DNA from: Dermacentor variabilis
Lineage: Eukaryota > Arthropoda > Arachnida > Ixodida > Ixodidae
Assembly: GCF_050947875.1 (NCBI RefSeq)
Contig: NC_134570.1
Span: 204,393,250-204,457,249, forward strand
Length of the DNA: 64,000 bases
Direction: 5' to 3'
Both the position numbers and the translations under genes were made by a program. The notes beneath the pieces are model-generated. The model ran no database searches, had not been told where the DNA came from, and saw only the letters and a list, made by a program, of their open reading frames with translations. This document shows, piece by piece, positions 1 through 10,317 of this stretch. The stretch's first letter is position 1, and the number at the start of each line of letters is the position of its first letter.

Positions 1-1179
1 GCTGGAGCTGCAATATATACTCGTGCATTGGGTGCAGGTTGTTTTCTGAGATTTGGGGTTAAAATCGGGGGTGTGGTCATTACACGTAGAAAAAGATATT
101 TCTTTTTTCATAAATATTTTCGGTGGTAGTACTTGCTTTTATTGAACTACGGTACTCGCTGCGACAGCAGCATCTCTGAGACTGCTTTTGCTATCTGGAG
201 GCACTGAAAACTGCACGGCTGCCTTGTTATGCCACCAATTAAAAAAAAAGAAGAAGAAGAAGCTTCGGATTTCTCGCACCACAGCACAGATAACACTGCC
301 ACATTTTTTAAAATCCAGACTGCAGCTTGTATACGAGCAGTCTTCATATATTTTTGTGGGGGCATCTTTTTAACAATTTTCTGAGTACAGCTTTTTTCTG
401 AGTGCGGTCATAACATGGCTACATACAATAATTTCCCGCGCAGACTGCACTTCTTCCTCTCGCCATTGAGTCACCGCGCGAGCAAATGTCACTAGGATGC
501 ACCATGATTGGCCTCCCAAGTGGCGGCCCCCGAGTACCCTCTCCACGTAAGCTCTCCTTCGCTGAGTGCTTCTTCGCCGTGGCAGATGCTCACAGGTGTG
601 CAATGACTTGGTTGCATGGGACCTTTGCTCCCGTGATGTCTCATTCTCGTACTTCACCGACTGCTACTCGGTTAGCCCTTGTGGAGTGGCCACACATACT
701 CGATCAGTCTTGCGATCAGTCTTTGCTCGTAAGTGCCATGACTGTCACACTCTGTTTAATAATCCTGGGTCAATAAAGCTGTGTTTGTTGGCAATCTGAC
801 TCCGGAGCCTTATCTGCGCCATGTCAGAGAGCTGACGAACCTGAAGTGGAGGAGGGTTCTGCCATTTTCTGACCATCACTCGTAGGTTGAGCCTTGTGCA
901 GACCCATCTCCACATGCTTGGCACAACCATGGGAAGCCATGGGAGAATTGACAAAAAAAAGCATAGGTGAAATTAATTGTGGCACTACGAGGTTTATTGA
1001 CTGTTAGTGGGAATCTCAGTCATGTTGGATCTAGCACAGAGAGCAGCCGAGCAATTCCAGTGAGCAGGAACAGCGACACCGACCCTTTGGTCGCTGTCTT
1101 TCTCACTTCAGGAACCATGTGGCTGCAGTAATACTTCTGCTATTTTCATCCTTACAATGGGCCAACGAGAGAGGAGTAG
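1..1179. other. Intronic sequence, unclassified repeat fragments
   Basis: No exon is visible. The first 150 bases include a stretch resembling the ends of the TA-flanked CCGTATTTACTC family. Around 420-800 there is a GC-richer block ending in caataaagctgtg, which looks like a poly(A)-signal region of an LTR or SINE on the + strand, but I cannot classify it. The short reading frames here show no recognisable domain. Confidence 0.35.
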
Positions 1180-1858
1180 CCATCCTGGCCACTCACGGTG
1201 ACAACATGATAAGGGGATCATAATACAGTTTAGGCCTGTTGACGTGCACTGTCTCACGACCCCGACGCCGCAGATCGTCGGATGGAGTCAGAGGTTCGAC
1301 CACATAGTTTACAGCAGATGTACAGGCAACGTTCTGATAGGCTCCATGGTATTAAGCCATCGGCTTAGATGAAAGACCGGGAACGTGAGGCAGAATCCAT
1401 AACCAAACGAGGAAGCCGACACGGAAAGTTGTAGTGCTCAGGTCGTTGTCATGCTGATTCCGCTGGTGAGCTTGACTCTCCGTCGTGAAGGTAATGGCAA
1501 TTTGGCGACATTCTTCAGCGTACATGGCTACTTCTGATATCGGCCTAAATTCGGAAGCGTCGAGTTGGTATGGCAAAAACGGAAGACACTTTGTCGAGAC
1601 TAAAGTGTGAAACAGCGGAAGCCTGACACCATTGCCAATGACGATTTGTTGCGTCGGAAACACCACGGAGGCACACAACTCGTCCACTGTTATGTGAATG
1701 TTTGTTTGTTTATTAAATGCCTGCAAGATTGTTCTGGACGAAGTGTCTGTTAAAGTAGTTTGTGGCCGCCTGGAACTGTTGCAGCACCGTTTGTGGATCA
1801 GGAGGAGACGCGTCTTCCATGGCAGTGTTGGGTGTTGTTGGCCATCCTCATCATCCAC
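1180..1858 (-). pseudogene. Eroded Gypsy integrase C-terminal remnant
   Basis: The longest frame reads 1858 to 1352 on the - strand. Its last third contains AEECRQIAITFTTESQ and RVGFLVWLWILPHVPGLSSK, which corresponds to the segment after the integrase core of Gypsy elements: a region rich in A-E-x-x-R-Q followed by a GDxVLLWTPLRxPGL-type motif. Just downstream, in other frames to about 1180, the sequence still reads like the end of the same domain (VNYVVEPLTP and HVNRPK type strings). There is no catalytic core, protease or RT nearby and no recognisable LTR, so this is an old truncated fragment. It is antisense to GCN1. The N-terminal half of the frame is not recognisable. Confidence 0.55.
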
Positions 1859-2870
1859 TTCGCTCGTTTGACTTGTACTTGCTCAGCTTGCCACGGCGAG
1901 ATGACGGTCACGGCACTTCCGAGCCTCATTCGCTTTGGTACCCGGCGATGCAGCGAGTCGCTTCAAACGCATTGCCTCTGTTGCGTTGGCCCGTCGCGTC
2001 CCTGGACTCTGTGGTGTCGGACGCACCTCGCCGCCCTGATACATGCGACGTATATACTCAGCTTCTCATGAGCGCCGCTTGCATTCAGCGGCTGCCACAC
2101 GTCGCATGTTGGGAGACACTGGTTTGGCAAGACGAGGCATCCTTCCCACACGATACCGCAAAGTAAACTGACGCCACACCACACCCAAGCAGACGGTCGC
2201 CACGCGCGCCTTGCAACAGTGACGTCAGGCTACACAGCGCCCAAGTTGGGCTCATTTGTTATTTTGGAACATTGCAATTACGTTGTTAATGTTTTAAAAA
2301 GTAGACTAGTAAGCCATTATACTAAAACATTGTTTATTTGGTCCATGTTGACTTGGAAAATTTAGTAATTCCTACTAACCGTCCTTGGCAGCGTGTGCCT
2401 TATTATACCACAGCAAATGCCCACCAAATCGGCGGCATTTAATCCTGTGCCAGTCGTCACTCAATGCACTTGCTGTCAAGCAATAAGCTCAGACTGAAGA
2501 GTGGCATTGCAAAAAGAAAAAAAAAAAATGAAAAGAAAACACCTGCCCTGTCCTTCAAACTCGTGCTCCTTGCTATTGAGAGACTGATTTCCCACAAAGT
2601 TCGGACGTGTGGTGGATAAGTGTGCTTTGCAAGCAAAATTTCGCTAGCAGCACGAAATCATCGCAAAATTAAGTACAATATCACCCCAATATTCATAGAT
2701 TAGATAGAAGCAAATGGTGAGAGTCGTGTTTGCTCCTGCACAGGCAGCAATATAATATATTCAATGTGATTCGAATATTTGTGTCCAACCGAATATCCAT
2801 ACATTTTTTAATATCAAGAATGGAATACAAATATTAAAAACATAATATTCAATCTTTCTGAATATTCACA
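1859..2870. other. Intronic sequence, nothing identified
   Basis: AT-rich intronic sequence apart from a GC-rich block near 1900-2240 that adjoins the Gypsy remnant and may belong to it. The segment 2690-2880 is very AT-rich with repeated 'aatattc' words. I see no coding exon, tRNA or terminal-repeat pair. Confidence 0.4.
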
Positions 2871-2871
2871 C

Positions 2872-3041
2872 CCACCTACATAAAACTCATTAATAAAGGG
2901 ATGCCTGAAAAACAGATTCGTTCTGCTTTGCTTTCATGTATTGCATAAAATATTGAGTGTAATAGTTTCTTCAGAAAAAAAATGAAAGAAATCTTGTGTA
3001 ACCTACAAGAAATTGCCATTGTCCTCACGGTAGGGAAAGAG
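2872..3041 (-). mobile_element. Truncated copy of TTAA-flanked inverted-repeat element B
   Basis: Read on the - strand from 3041, this begins ctctttccctaccgtgag and continues through ttcttgtaggttac and ttttatgcaatacat. It follows the left end of the full element at 26113-27090. The terminus is flanked by TTAA at 3042-3045. Similarity fades near 2880, so only one end is left. It is non-coding. Confidence 0.6.
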
Positions 3042-3045
3042 TTAA

Positions 3046-4392
3046 CAGAACTCAACTGCATGGGCACTGTGGTTGAAATCTTCTTGTCGAGTTTTTTGGG
3101 TGTTTGTGTATTTGTACAAGCTACCTAGTCCTTGGGAGCGTAAGATAGTTCAACTCATGGCTATCTACAGACATATGACTGTACTTAATCAGACAGCAAT
3201 GGGAAATTGCTCCTACTACTTTTCACAATGTTGCGTCGACGTGGTTGCCCCACACTGCAAGCGTGACAGTACAACAGGGTCCACCTATCGTGTCGCTTGA
3301 GAATAGCGTGCCTGTAGCTGCCTCTTGTGGTATCATGGTTGAGCCACTAGTGCAGGCAATGCAATGAAAACCTAGTTACTGCAAACACCACATCAACGAA
3401 CTTTTCAGAAATATCCTGCTGACTTCTTAAGGTTTCAGTGTAAAAATATTTCAGTGCTATGAACTTCAGAATACTGAACTTTTCAGGATAGCGATTGCTA
3501 TGCAGTTTCGCTGTGATGTAAACGCGTTAGTACTGGAAACTAATATTCTGAAATTTGTGTATTCTTGGACCTCCATGTATCCTTCACGGCAGCTGAAACA
3601 TTGGGCTAGCAGACGACTAGGCACAGAGAGGGGATGTTGTGTCTCTTCCTTCTTTCTGCGCATGCTTCTTTCTTTCGCACTTCTTTCTGCGGCTGAACTA
3701 GCTACGCGCGTGGTGAAATGTAATCTCTTTACTCGCGAGGTGTCTGTCTGAAGCGATACATTTGCACTGTCCATGGCAAAAAATGTGAAAAAGAAACAAA
3801 AGCAAGTAAACGTTGGAGGCGACATGGAGCTACATTTTTGTTGGTAGTTTTCTCGGTGTCAGCATCTGTTTTGTGCACGTCACCCTTATTATACAGTGCT
3901 TCGGTGGTGCATGGCGGTCGAACCTACGTAAAATAGCAACAGCACGTGCTGAGAGCCAACGTGACATTTTCGTGGATTGCTTATATGGTGACAACTTATG
4001 AACTAATAGGTTGATGGGCGTAACGGTTAATTTTGAGGCTTTCACTACGAAAATCTTTCAGAATAACGGATAATTTACCATGGCCCACTGAAGTTCGTTA
4101 TATCAAGATTTCGCTGTATAAGGAGCAAAAGGTGCAAAGAGGATGGCCAACCTGAACCAAGAACCATGTTTCTTGTTTGTCTTTATTCTGAAGTAAAAAC
4201 CTTTATATACTTCTTCAGTTTTCATTCACGTGGAAATGTTCTTTTCTGTTTTTTAGTTTCTGTTTGATACCCTGGCCACAGCATATACCTTTCTTTCTGG
4301 AGTGAAAAAAAAAATTTACCATTCCGGTTCTATAGCTAGCTGCGCACTACCCTTCATTCACTCTTTTTCTTCCGGTGCTTTTTGCAATGCAG
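3046..4392. other. Intronic sequence with a possible pogo-like end
   Basis: No exon is visible until 4393. The sequence ending near 4121, with gttatatcaagatttcgctgta, resembles the right inverted terminal repeat of pogo/Tigger-type elements (...cgagatttgactg-TA) seen elsewhere in the window. A partner left end was not found. The final 100 bases are pyrimidine-rich and include the branch/acceptor region of the first visible GCN1 exon. Confidence 0.35.
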
Positions 4393-4603
4393 CTAGCAGG
4401 CTCAGTGGAGCATGCCATGTTGATGCTGGAATCGGTGATTGCGGCACCTGCGTCCTCGGTGTGCCTGTACGGGGCACCCCTGTACCCGCAGCTGGTGCAG
4501 GCCCTGACAGCCCTGTTCAGCAGTCGCCTGGCAGCACCCATTGTGGTGCCAGCCTACCTGCGCCTCAAGGATGTCCTCTTTGCACCGGATTTGGCCCACT
4601 TTG
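4393..4603 (+). CDS. GCN1: GCN1 internal exon 1 of 6 visible (eIF2-alpha kinase activator)
   Basis: GCN1 is a very large cytosolic HEAT-repeat protein that binds ribosomes and passes the uncharged-tRNA or stalled-ribosome signal to the kinase GCN2, leading to eIF2-alpha phosphorylation. This exon starts after an acceptor ending in tgcaatgcag and stops before a gtgagt donor. It enters in phase 0 and leaves one base into a codon. It encodes about 70 residues rich in Leu, Ala and Val, typical of HEAT helices, including the stretch LFSSRLAAP. Together with the next exon it aligns to the animal GCN1 segment just before the conserved VTLRL-type stretch, in the N-terminal half of the roughly 2,670-residue protein. 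No earlier exon is visible in the first 4.3 kb. The identification rests on remembered family similarity and consistent phases; the exact position in the protein is approximate. Confidence 0.85.
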
Positions 4604-4693
4604 GTGAGTCCCCTCCTAGCTGTGGCACAGTTGGTATTCTAGCCATTTTAATCCGTTTGCATCCTTAGGGTATTTCACGCACTTTCCGTGGTC

Positions 4694-4695
<2 letters not shown>

Positions 4696-4778
<83 letters not shown>
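4696..4778. repeat. (GT)n microsatellite
   Basis: About 41 uninterrupted GT dinucleotides lie roughly 90 bases downstream of the donor of the first visible GCN1 exon. It is pure and long, hence probably polymorphic. It also opens a spurious reading frame of alternating Val and Cys, which is not a gene. Confidence 0.98.
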
Positions 4779-4779
<1 letters not shown>

Positions 4780-4789
4780 AAACTGTTTT

Positions 4790-4995
4790 TCTACCTACCT
4801 GGTTCACTGGGTAGTATATAGTCGAATAGGTAGCTCATCGGCTGCTGTGATAAGGCAACAGGGTTCAAAACCAACCACCGGGTCAACATGGGTCACTGAG
4901 TATGTGCCAGTGTGTACATACATGCGCTTTTCAACGAACCTCTTTACGCACGCGTAATTCAAAGATGTGGGATCGTTCCCCATTTGCGGCAAGTT
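4790..4995 (+). mobile_element. Probable tRNA-derived SINE
   Basis: Downstream of the GT repeat is a block with an exact match to the pol III B box, GGTTCAAAACC near 4862-4872. About 30-40 bases upstream is an A-box-like TAGCTCATCGG. The spacing and surroundings resemble a tRNA-related SINE. Tick SINEs of the Ruka type have this organisation, but I cannot confirm the family from memory. Boundaries are approximate and no target duplication was located. Confidence 0.5.
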
Positions 4996-6835
4996 GTTTT
5001 TCCACCCACTTTCATTTCCATTAATTTATAATTTCTTTAATTCAGTTAGTAAGTACAAGTAATTTCCTCCCTCTTGTCCTTGGTGTCTTTGTTTATTGAC
5101 TTCTTATGTTACAGTTCCTGTGTCAAACAAAAAATTGACCGAAATCGCCCCACGCTGTGCCAGAACGGCTTCGGCCTGTGTGCTCCAGCAGTGTGGCCAC
5201 TAACAGCGAGTGGATTCATTCTCCGTAAAGAGTACAGCCATTCACATTTTGCACACCACACTATGATGCCGGCCACACAGTTTAACGTCATTTTTTTCAC
5301 TTATAACAGTGGACTTTCGACTTTTGACACTGGACTTTCGGAGTGGCCAGCACACATGTGACCACTCATGACTGTCATCGCTGCTGTCTGTATGGCCAGG
5401 GTGGCTGTATTTAGAGGGTACTAGAATACTGTTGATTGGGCCGAGTGAAAAAACAATGAAAAGTAGACTGAGGACACTCTGAGCAAACTAGAACCTTTTT
5501 TAACTGTTTTTCACTCGCGCCCAGTGCTTCATTATCTTGTTGCCACTGTGGCCTCTGGTTTTGGTCTAGTACTGTTGGCGTGAATATAAATGCATGCCGT
5601 AACGAACACCTTTGATGTGTAAGGACTGTCTGTAATGACAGCGACTGTTAATTTGGGGGGGGGGGGAGGAGGGGGCCTGCCCAATAATTCAGGCACGTTT
5701 GCAGAACTGCCACGTACATTATAGAGTCAGTGTTTGAGGACGTCTGTAATTTTTGTCGCAAAACTTTTCGCCGTCTGATTTTCCTGACTTTTTTGCCGTG
5801 ACTCCAGGTCTGAAACAGCATTAATCGAAGCCACTGCCATTTTGATTATATCACAGCATCGAACCTGCGCTCTCGCATACCGATTCGCTGGCAGACACCC
5901 CTGCGGGAACGCTAGACCTAGCTGCTTCAGACATCCAATGCCACGTTTCTCGTTGTTTGGTGCCATAATTTTCATTGCAAAAATTTGACGCTGTCGGCAA
6001 TTGAGCCGAATCCACCTCTGTAGCCCTGATTGATGGCTTTGAAGCACAGAAATAATGCTAAGTTGCACCATGCCAATTTTTTTAAAGTCAGCTTCGCTGC
6101 AATATAGAAGTGTTACGCGGTCAAGCATGTGCAAGTTTTGCGGTGAAGCATAGCAAGAGTGTAAAGGAGCAACTGTGAATGGACACAGTACGTATTCCTT
6201 AATTATACACACAAGCACCCGCCATCTCCTGTCGACATATTCTACGAACTACGATATGCCTAAGAAGTGTACTGACAGGCCTCCAGAGCCATTTCAATCG
6301 TGCCTGTGACGATTTGAGCTTTAGGGGCATAAACAAGCATGCAGCTGGTAGCTAGTTTCGAAGCGTAGAGAGTGCCCTGTTTATGTTTCAAAATCTGAAT
6401 TAAGACACTGTTATAAATGTTCTCAGTTTCACCTAAACTGGAAATGAAATAAAACATTTTAGTAGTCGCTGAATGGTTTGCGTTTGAATTTATGCTGATA
6501 GTGCCTTCATGTTATTTCCTGCGTAGAGTGAAACAACCTCATAGACACATACCTTAAAAGATAATGAAAGATTATGTAGTTAGATGGGTAGTTAAAAAAG
6601 TTAGGGCTAACTACAACGGATTGTTTCCTACATGCGTTCACCAATATGTAATGTCGACATAATTTTCACATCAAGCTTTAGTGTGAGGCCTATGCCGCAT
6701 TTGTCAACCAGATAATGAGCGGCGTGAGATCGTGCTAACCACTTATTACTTAAGAAAAGTGTTCTACTTTGTGATTTATTATTCACATTTCATTTGTTTG
6801 TGATCGTATGTCTGCTTATATATAAAGGTGTAGCA
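4996..6835. other. Intronic sequence, no gene seen
   Basis: No exon or recognisable domain. A G-run with an A/G tail occurs near 5655-5675. The stretch 5727-6218 holds a 163-codon frame on the - strand, but its composition and lack of any motif suggest chance. The region up to the TTAA at 6836 is AT-rich. Confidence 0.4.
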
Positions 6836-6839
6836 TTAA

Positions 6840-9824
6840 GGGGGGACATGGCTCTTTGCGGCGAAAAAAATCGCGACAAAATCGATTTTTTGAAAATGAT
6901 ATTTTCAATATCTACAGCTAATATTCCTTTAATTCACTAAGTTTCAAATCTCAAGGAAGAGTATTTCGTCCGCAATATCAATTTATAACATCACTGTGAG
7001 CTGAATTCCGCGCAAAAACAGCCCTTTTTATCGCGGCGCGTAGCTCTTTTTCTATGCGCGCGATTGCAGCCATCTTGGTGTCGTCAGAAAGAAACGCCTT
7101 TCTTCTTTAATTTCCCGCCAAAAGTGACTCCGTCGGTTCGCCAGTGACGTTGAAATCCGGGGAGAAAAAGAAGTCCGAACACACGATCCGATTCGTTGAC
7201 TAGTGCACGTGACCAAAAACGCGTGCTATGGTTGGCTGCGCGAGGTTCCCGTTGTCTGCTCCACTCCGCAGGCAACGTGACGGCGCGTCTCGATGTTCTC
7301 AGTCGTACGTTTGTGACAAGTGCCGAACTATGTCCAATCCACCGGGGAAGTTCGCCATGAGGCAAAAGTTTGGCAAAAAGAAGAAGCAATCAACTTATAA
7401 CTTTCAGAAGCACTCTGTTCCTTCGGAAAACATCAAGAATAGCCCGCTGCCAACCGCAAATGATGCCCAAGCCGCGGACGATGCCGAAGTAGGCCTAGCT
7501 ACACCGAGTGAAATTGTTACGGACAGCAGCCACATTCGGCGTGACACTGCAATGTTGCAATGTGCGGATTTGCTGCAGAGGGATATGAATGCCAAAAGAA
7601 AACTTCAAGTCCTTGCTTTAACGCCACCAACAAAACGGAAGTTGGATTCCCTCACTCGCACCGACAACGTTGCGGCCGCACCAGTCGACGTGGAGGTAGG
7701 CTTCGTTATCGTTTGTTTGGACGCCGTGAACGAACTGATGTCGTTTGTGAAGTGCAAGGTGTGCGGCGGTAGCGTCACAGTAGGCAAACGCGAACGAGAA
7801 TATGGCCTTGCCATAAAGATTGTTATCGCGTGCGCATGTTGCGGTGATATCGCATCGGCGTGGAGCTCGCCCCGCGTGAACGGTAACCAGAAGTGCAACC
7901 CGTTCGTTGCGGACGTTCTTGCTGCGCGCGCGATGCAAGCCACCGGGAATCAGCGAACGACACTGAACGATGTTTTTGCCACAATGAACATCTCCCACCG
8001 TGGTCTTCACACGAAAACGTGGCAGCGGTATGTGAAAAGGAAGTTGGCACCCACGGCGGCACTTGCTGCTGAGAAGTAGACGGCACTGTGCGCGCAATCG
8101 GTTCGGCAACTGTACGACAAATTGGAGCTTGGAAATCCGGGAAATACTGCCGTGTCATACGACGGTTTTTGAATGACGCGCGGCCACTCGTCTCACATTG
8201 GCGTAGGCGCCGTCATAGAGCTGTTTACGGGGCTAGTCATCGACTATGTGGTGCTCAGCAACTTCTGCGCTGGTTGCGAGCGTGGGCCAAAGGATGATGA
8301 CCCAAGTTATAAAGCTTGGAAGGAGAGCCATGCCTGTCAGAAAAACACCTCCAAGAAGGCCGGCGAAATGAAAGTTGAAGCTGCCCTCATCCTTTCCCAA
8401 AGGTCACTGCAACGACATAACCTGAGGTACACCACCCTACTCTCAGATGGTGACAGTCGCGCTTTCCTTACGCTGCAGGAAGCCAGAGTGTATGGATACA
8501 TTTCAGTGGAAAAGGAAGACTGTACAAACCATGTACAGAAACGTATGGGCACAAGCTTGTGAAACCTTATCGCAAAGCACAAAAGACCTGGATTGGAGAG
8601 CCTTGGTGGTAAAGGCAAACTAACTAACGACTTAGTCACGAAGCTGACACGATACTATGGCTGGGCCCTAAAGACTCACAAGGGTGATGTGCAGGGAATG
8701 AAAAGGACTGTGATGGCCACTTATCACCACGCAACATCAGATGACTTGATATCGGTCCACAGCTATTGTCCACGAGGACCAAGCTCGTGGTGCCGGCAAA
8801 ATGCAGCAAGCGCTTAGGGTGAGGCAGCCCCTAAGCACCGCTATAATTTGCCTCCTCATGTCTGTGAAACCCTGTTGCCCATTTATGAACGCCTGTCTGA
8901 TGAAAAGCTCCTTGAGCGGTGCCTAAGGGGCTGTACTCAGAACAGCAACAAGTCTCTCCACTTCCTGATATGGGCACTAGCTCCAAAGGAACAGCATGCT
9001 TCACAGTAGCTTAGGCAGTCATGAAATTCAATGCTGGCTGTGAGATGACGTCTGCAGCAATATTGAAGGAGCTGCACCTCAACCCTGGGATACCAAGCAT
9101 GAAACGCATGGTGGAGAAGGACCGCCGTCGAGCAGTTGCATCTGAAAAAAAGTGCAAGACCACTGCGGACATGCAGAATTCTTTCAGGAAACGCCATTTG
9201 GGTGGCCGTAATCAAAGTGACTACATTCCTGGTGGCTTTTAGCCACTTTCACTGCGAAATAGTGCACAATTTTTTCTGCACTTTTGATTAAAAGTGACTT
9301 CACTTCTTTTTTCTCGTTTTCTCGAAACACCGATTTTTTACTTCTTGCTGATTTGCTGCAACCATATCTCTGCCTTCAAGGCAGGTAGAGGCATAATTTT
9401 TGTTGTGGCTTGTACCTGAGTGTACAAAGCACACAGGGCTAGGAACATATTTTGGAATTTATGCTTTAAAATTTTTCAATTCTGCTTTAGATCAGAAAAT
9501 AGTGGACCCACAATTGGAACAGTGAGGATTGAATTGCTATAAAATTGCTAATATTTAATATATCAAAAAAGTATTCCTACCATTGTGTTTCATATGTTTT
9601 CTAGTACCTAGGCGTGTGCCAATATGAATTTTTGTAGCGCAGTTCTTTTTCTATTGTTTCCACAAACGATGGACAATGAATTTCATTTATCTTCAGAACT
9701 AAATGGCCTATTGGAAAAATAATTACATATTTGAAATCAGCACAAAAATCTTAACAAGACTGGAAAGTTTCATTAATATTGATGGAAAAAGGTAATGAAC
9801 ATTAATTTAATAGCAGTGTCCCCT
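6840..9824 (+). mobile_element. DNA transposon with Mutator-like-domain transposase (copy 1)
   Basis: The left end, ggggggacatgg at 6840, directly follows TTAA (6836-6839). The right end reads ...gcagtgtcccct to 9824 and is followed by CGAA, a possibly decayed TTAA. The ends share an imperfect GGGGACA-type inverted repeat. The element carries one degraded transposase gene on the + strand (7330-9240). The right 150-200 bases, read inward on the - strand, match the ends of the R family (22303 onward) and of the copy near 58.74 kb. It lies in the 15.7-kb GCN1 intron in the sense orientation. The superfamily is open: the protein domain is Mutator-like, but TTAA flanks are more typical of Kolobok or piggyBac. 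Confidence 0.75.
7228..9240 (+). pseudogene. Broken Mutator-like-domain transposase
   Basis: The frame is open from 7228 to 8079; the natural start is probably the ATG at 7330 (MSNPPGKFAM). A basic segment (KFGKKKKQ) comes first. A conserved core follows: AVNELMSFVKCKVCGG with a CxxC, a second CxCC, then LAARAMQATGN and MNISHRGLHTKTW. The same frame continues past in-frame stops near 8077, 8170, 8560 and 8815. It shows the catalytic-type stretches VSYDGF and RGHSSHIGVGAVIELF, then LLSDGDSRAF with a second Asp, and a late H-x-x-CPRGPSSWC motif near 8760-8800. A frameshift near 9010-9020 leads into the last segment, ending LGGRNQSDYIPGGF. I know this architecture from arthropod and cnidarian proteins annotated with a Mutator-like transposase domain. 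With at least four stops and a frameshift it cannot make a full protein. Confidence 0.75.
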
Positions 9825-9934
9825 CGAAGTGCTCTCCAAAGCTTTGATTTTGTGGAATGCAAAAGAATCCTGCATTAGGGAGGCGTGCACTGCAGCAGGT
9901 TCAGTGGGTGGGCGCCTCTGTCCTCAGGACCTGT

Positions 9935-10317
9935 ATAATGTAAAACTATTCCAATTTGTTTTTGGGCCCATATGCACTCTTAAGCAAAATTACACCCTTT
10001 TTCCACACAACAATAATTGTCATCTTTCTTGTCTACATTTCCTTTCTTTAACGCGGCGAGCCCGGTACTTTCCAGTAATGAACGGCATGCGCGTTATCAA
10101 CTTGACATAGCATTACCAACAGGAAAGTTGCAGGCGCGGCATTTTCAAGATAGGAAACGCAAGCAAGGCAGATGACGATTATTGTTGTGTGGCAGAGATA
10201 CACCCCAAAGGGTGCAACTTTGCCTGAGAGTGTGGGAGAGGCCTGAGCCATTTTGGCCTATCATGAGGGGCTAAGGTGCATTTGGAATAAAAACAGGCTG
10301 GAATAGTTTTAAGTTAT
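9935..10317. mobile_element. Foldback (long inverted repeat) element
   Basis: Two arms of roughly 110-120 bases face each other. The left arm (about 9935-10050) contains aaaactattcca, attacacccttt and cacacaacaataattgtcat. The right arm (about 10130-10317) contains the reverse complements tggaatagtttt, agggtgcaact and atgacgattattgttgtgtg. The 41-base inner block is about 80 percent identical between arms. No coding capacity. It is a non-autonomous inverted-repeat element of unknown superfamily; exact ends and target duplication are unresolved. Confidence 0.7.

Noticed and set aside
4688..4957. Reading frame made of Val-Cys repeats
   Set aside because: It is the translation of the GT microsatellite followed by the SINE; not a gene.
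5727..6218. 163-codon frame on the - strand
   Set aside because: No recognisable motif, biased composition or splice context; length alone is within chance for a 64-kb window.
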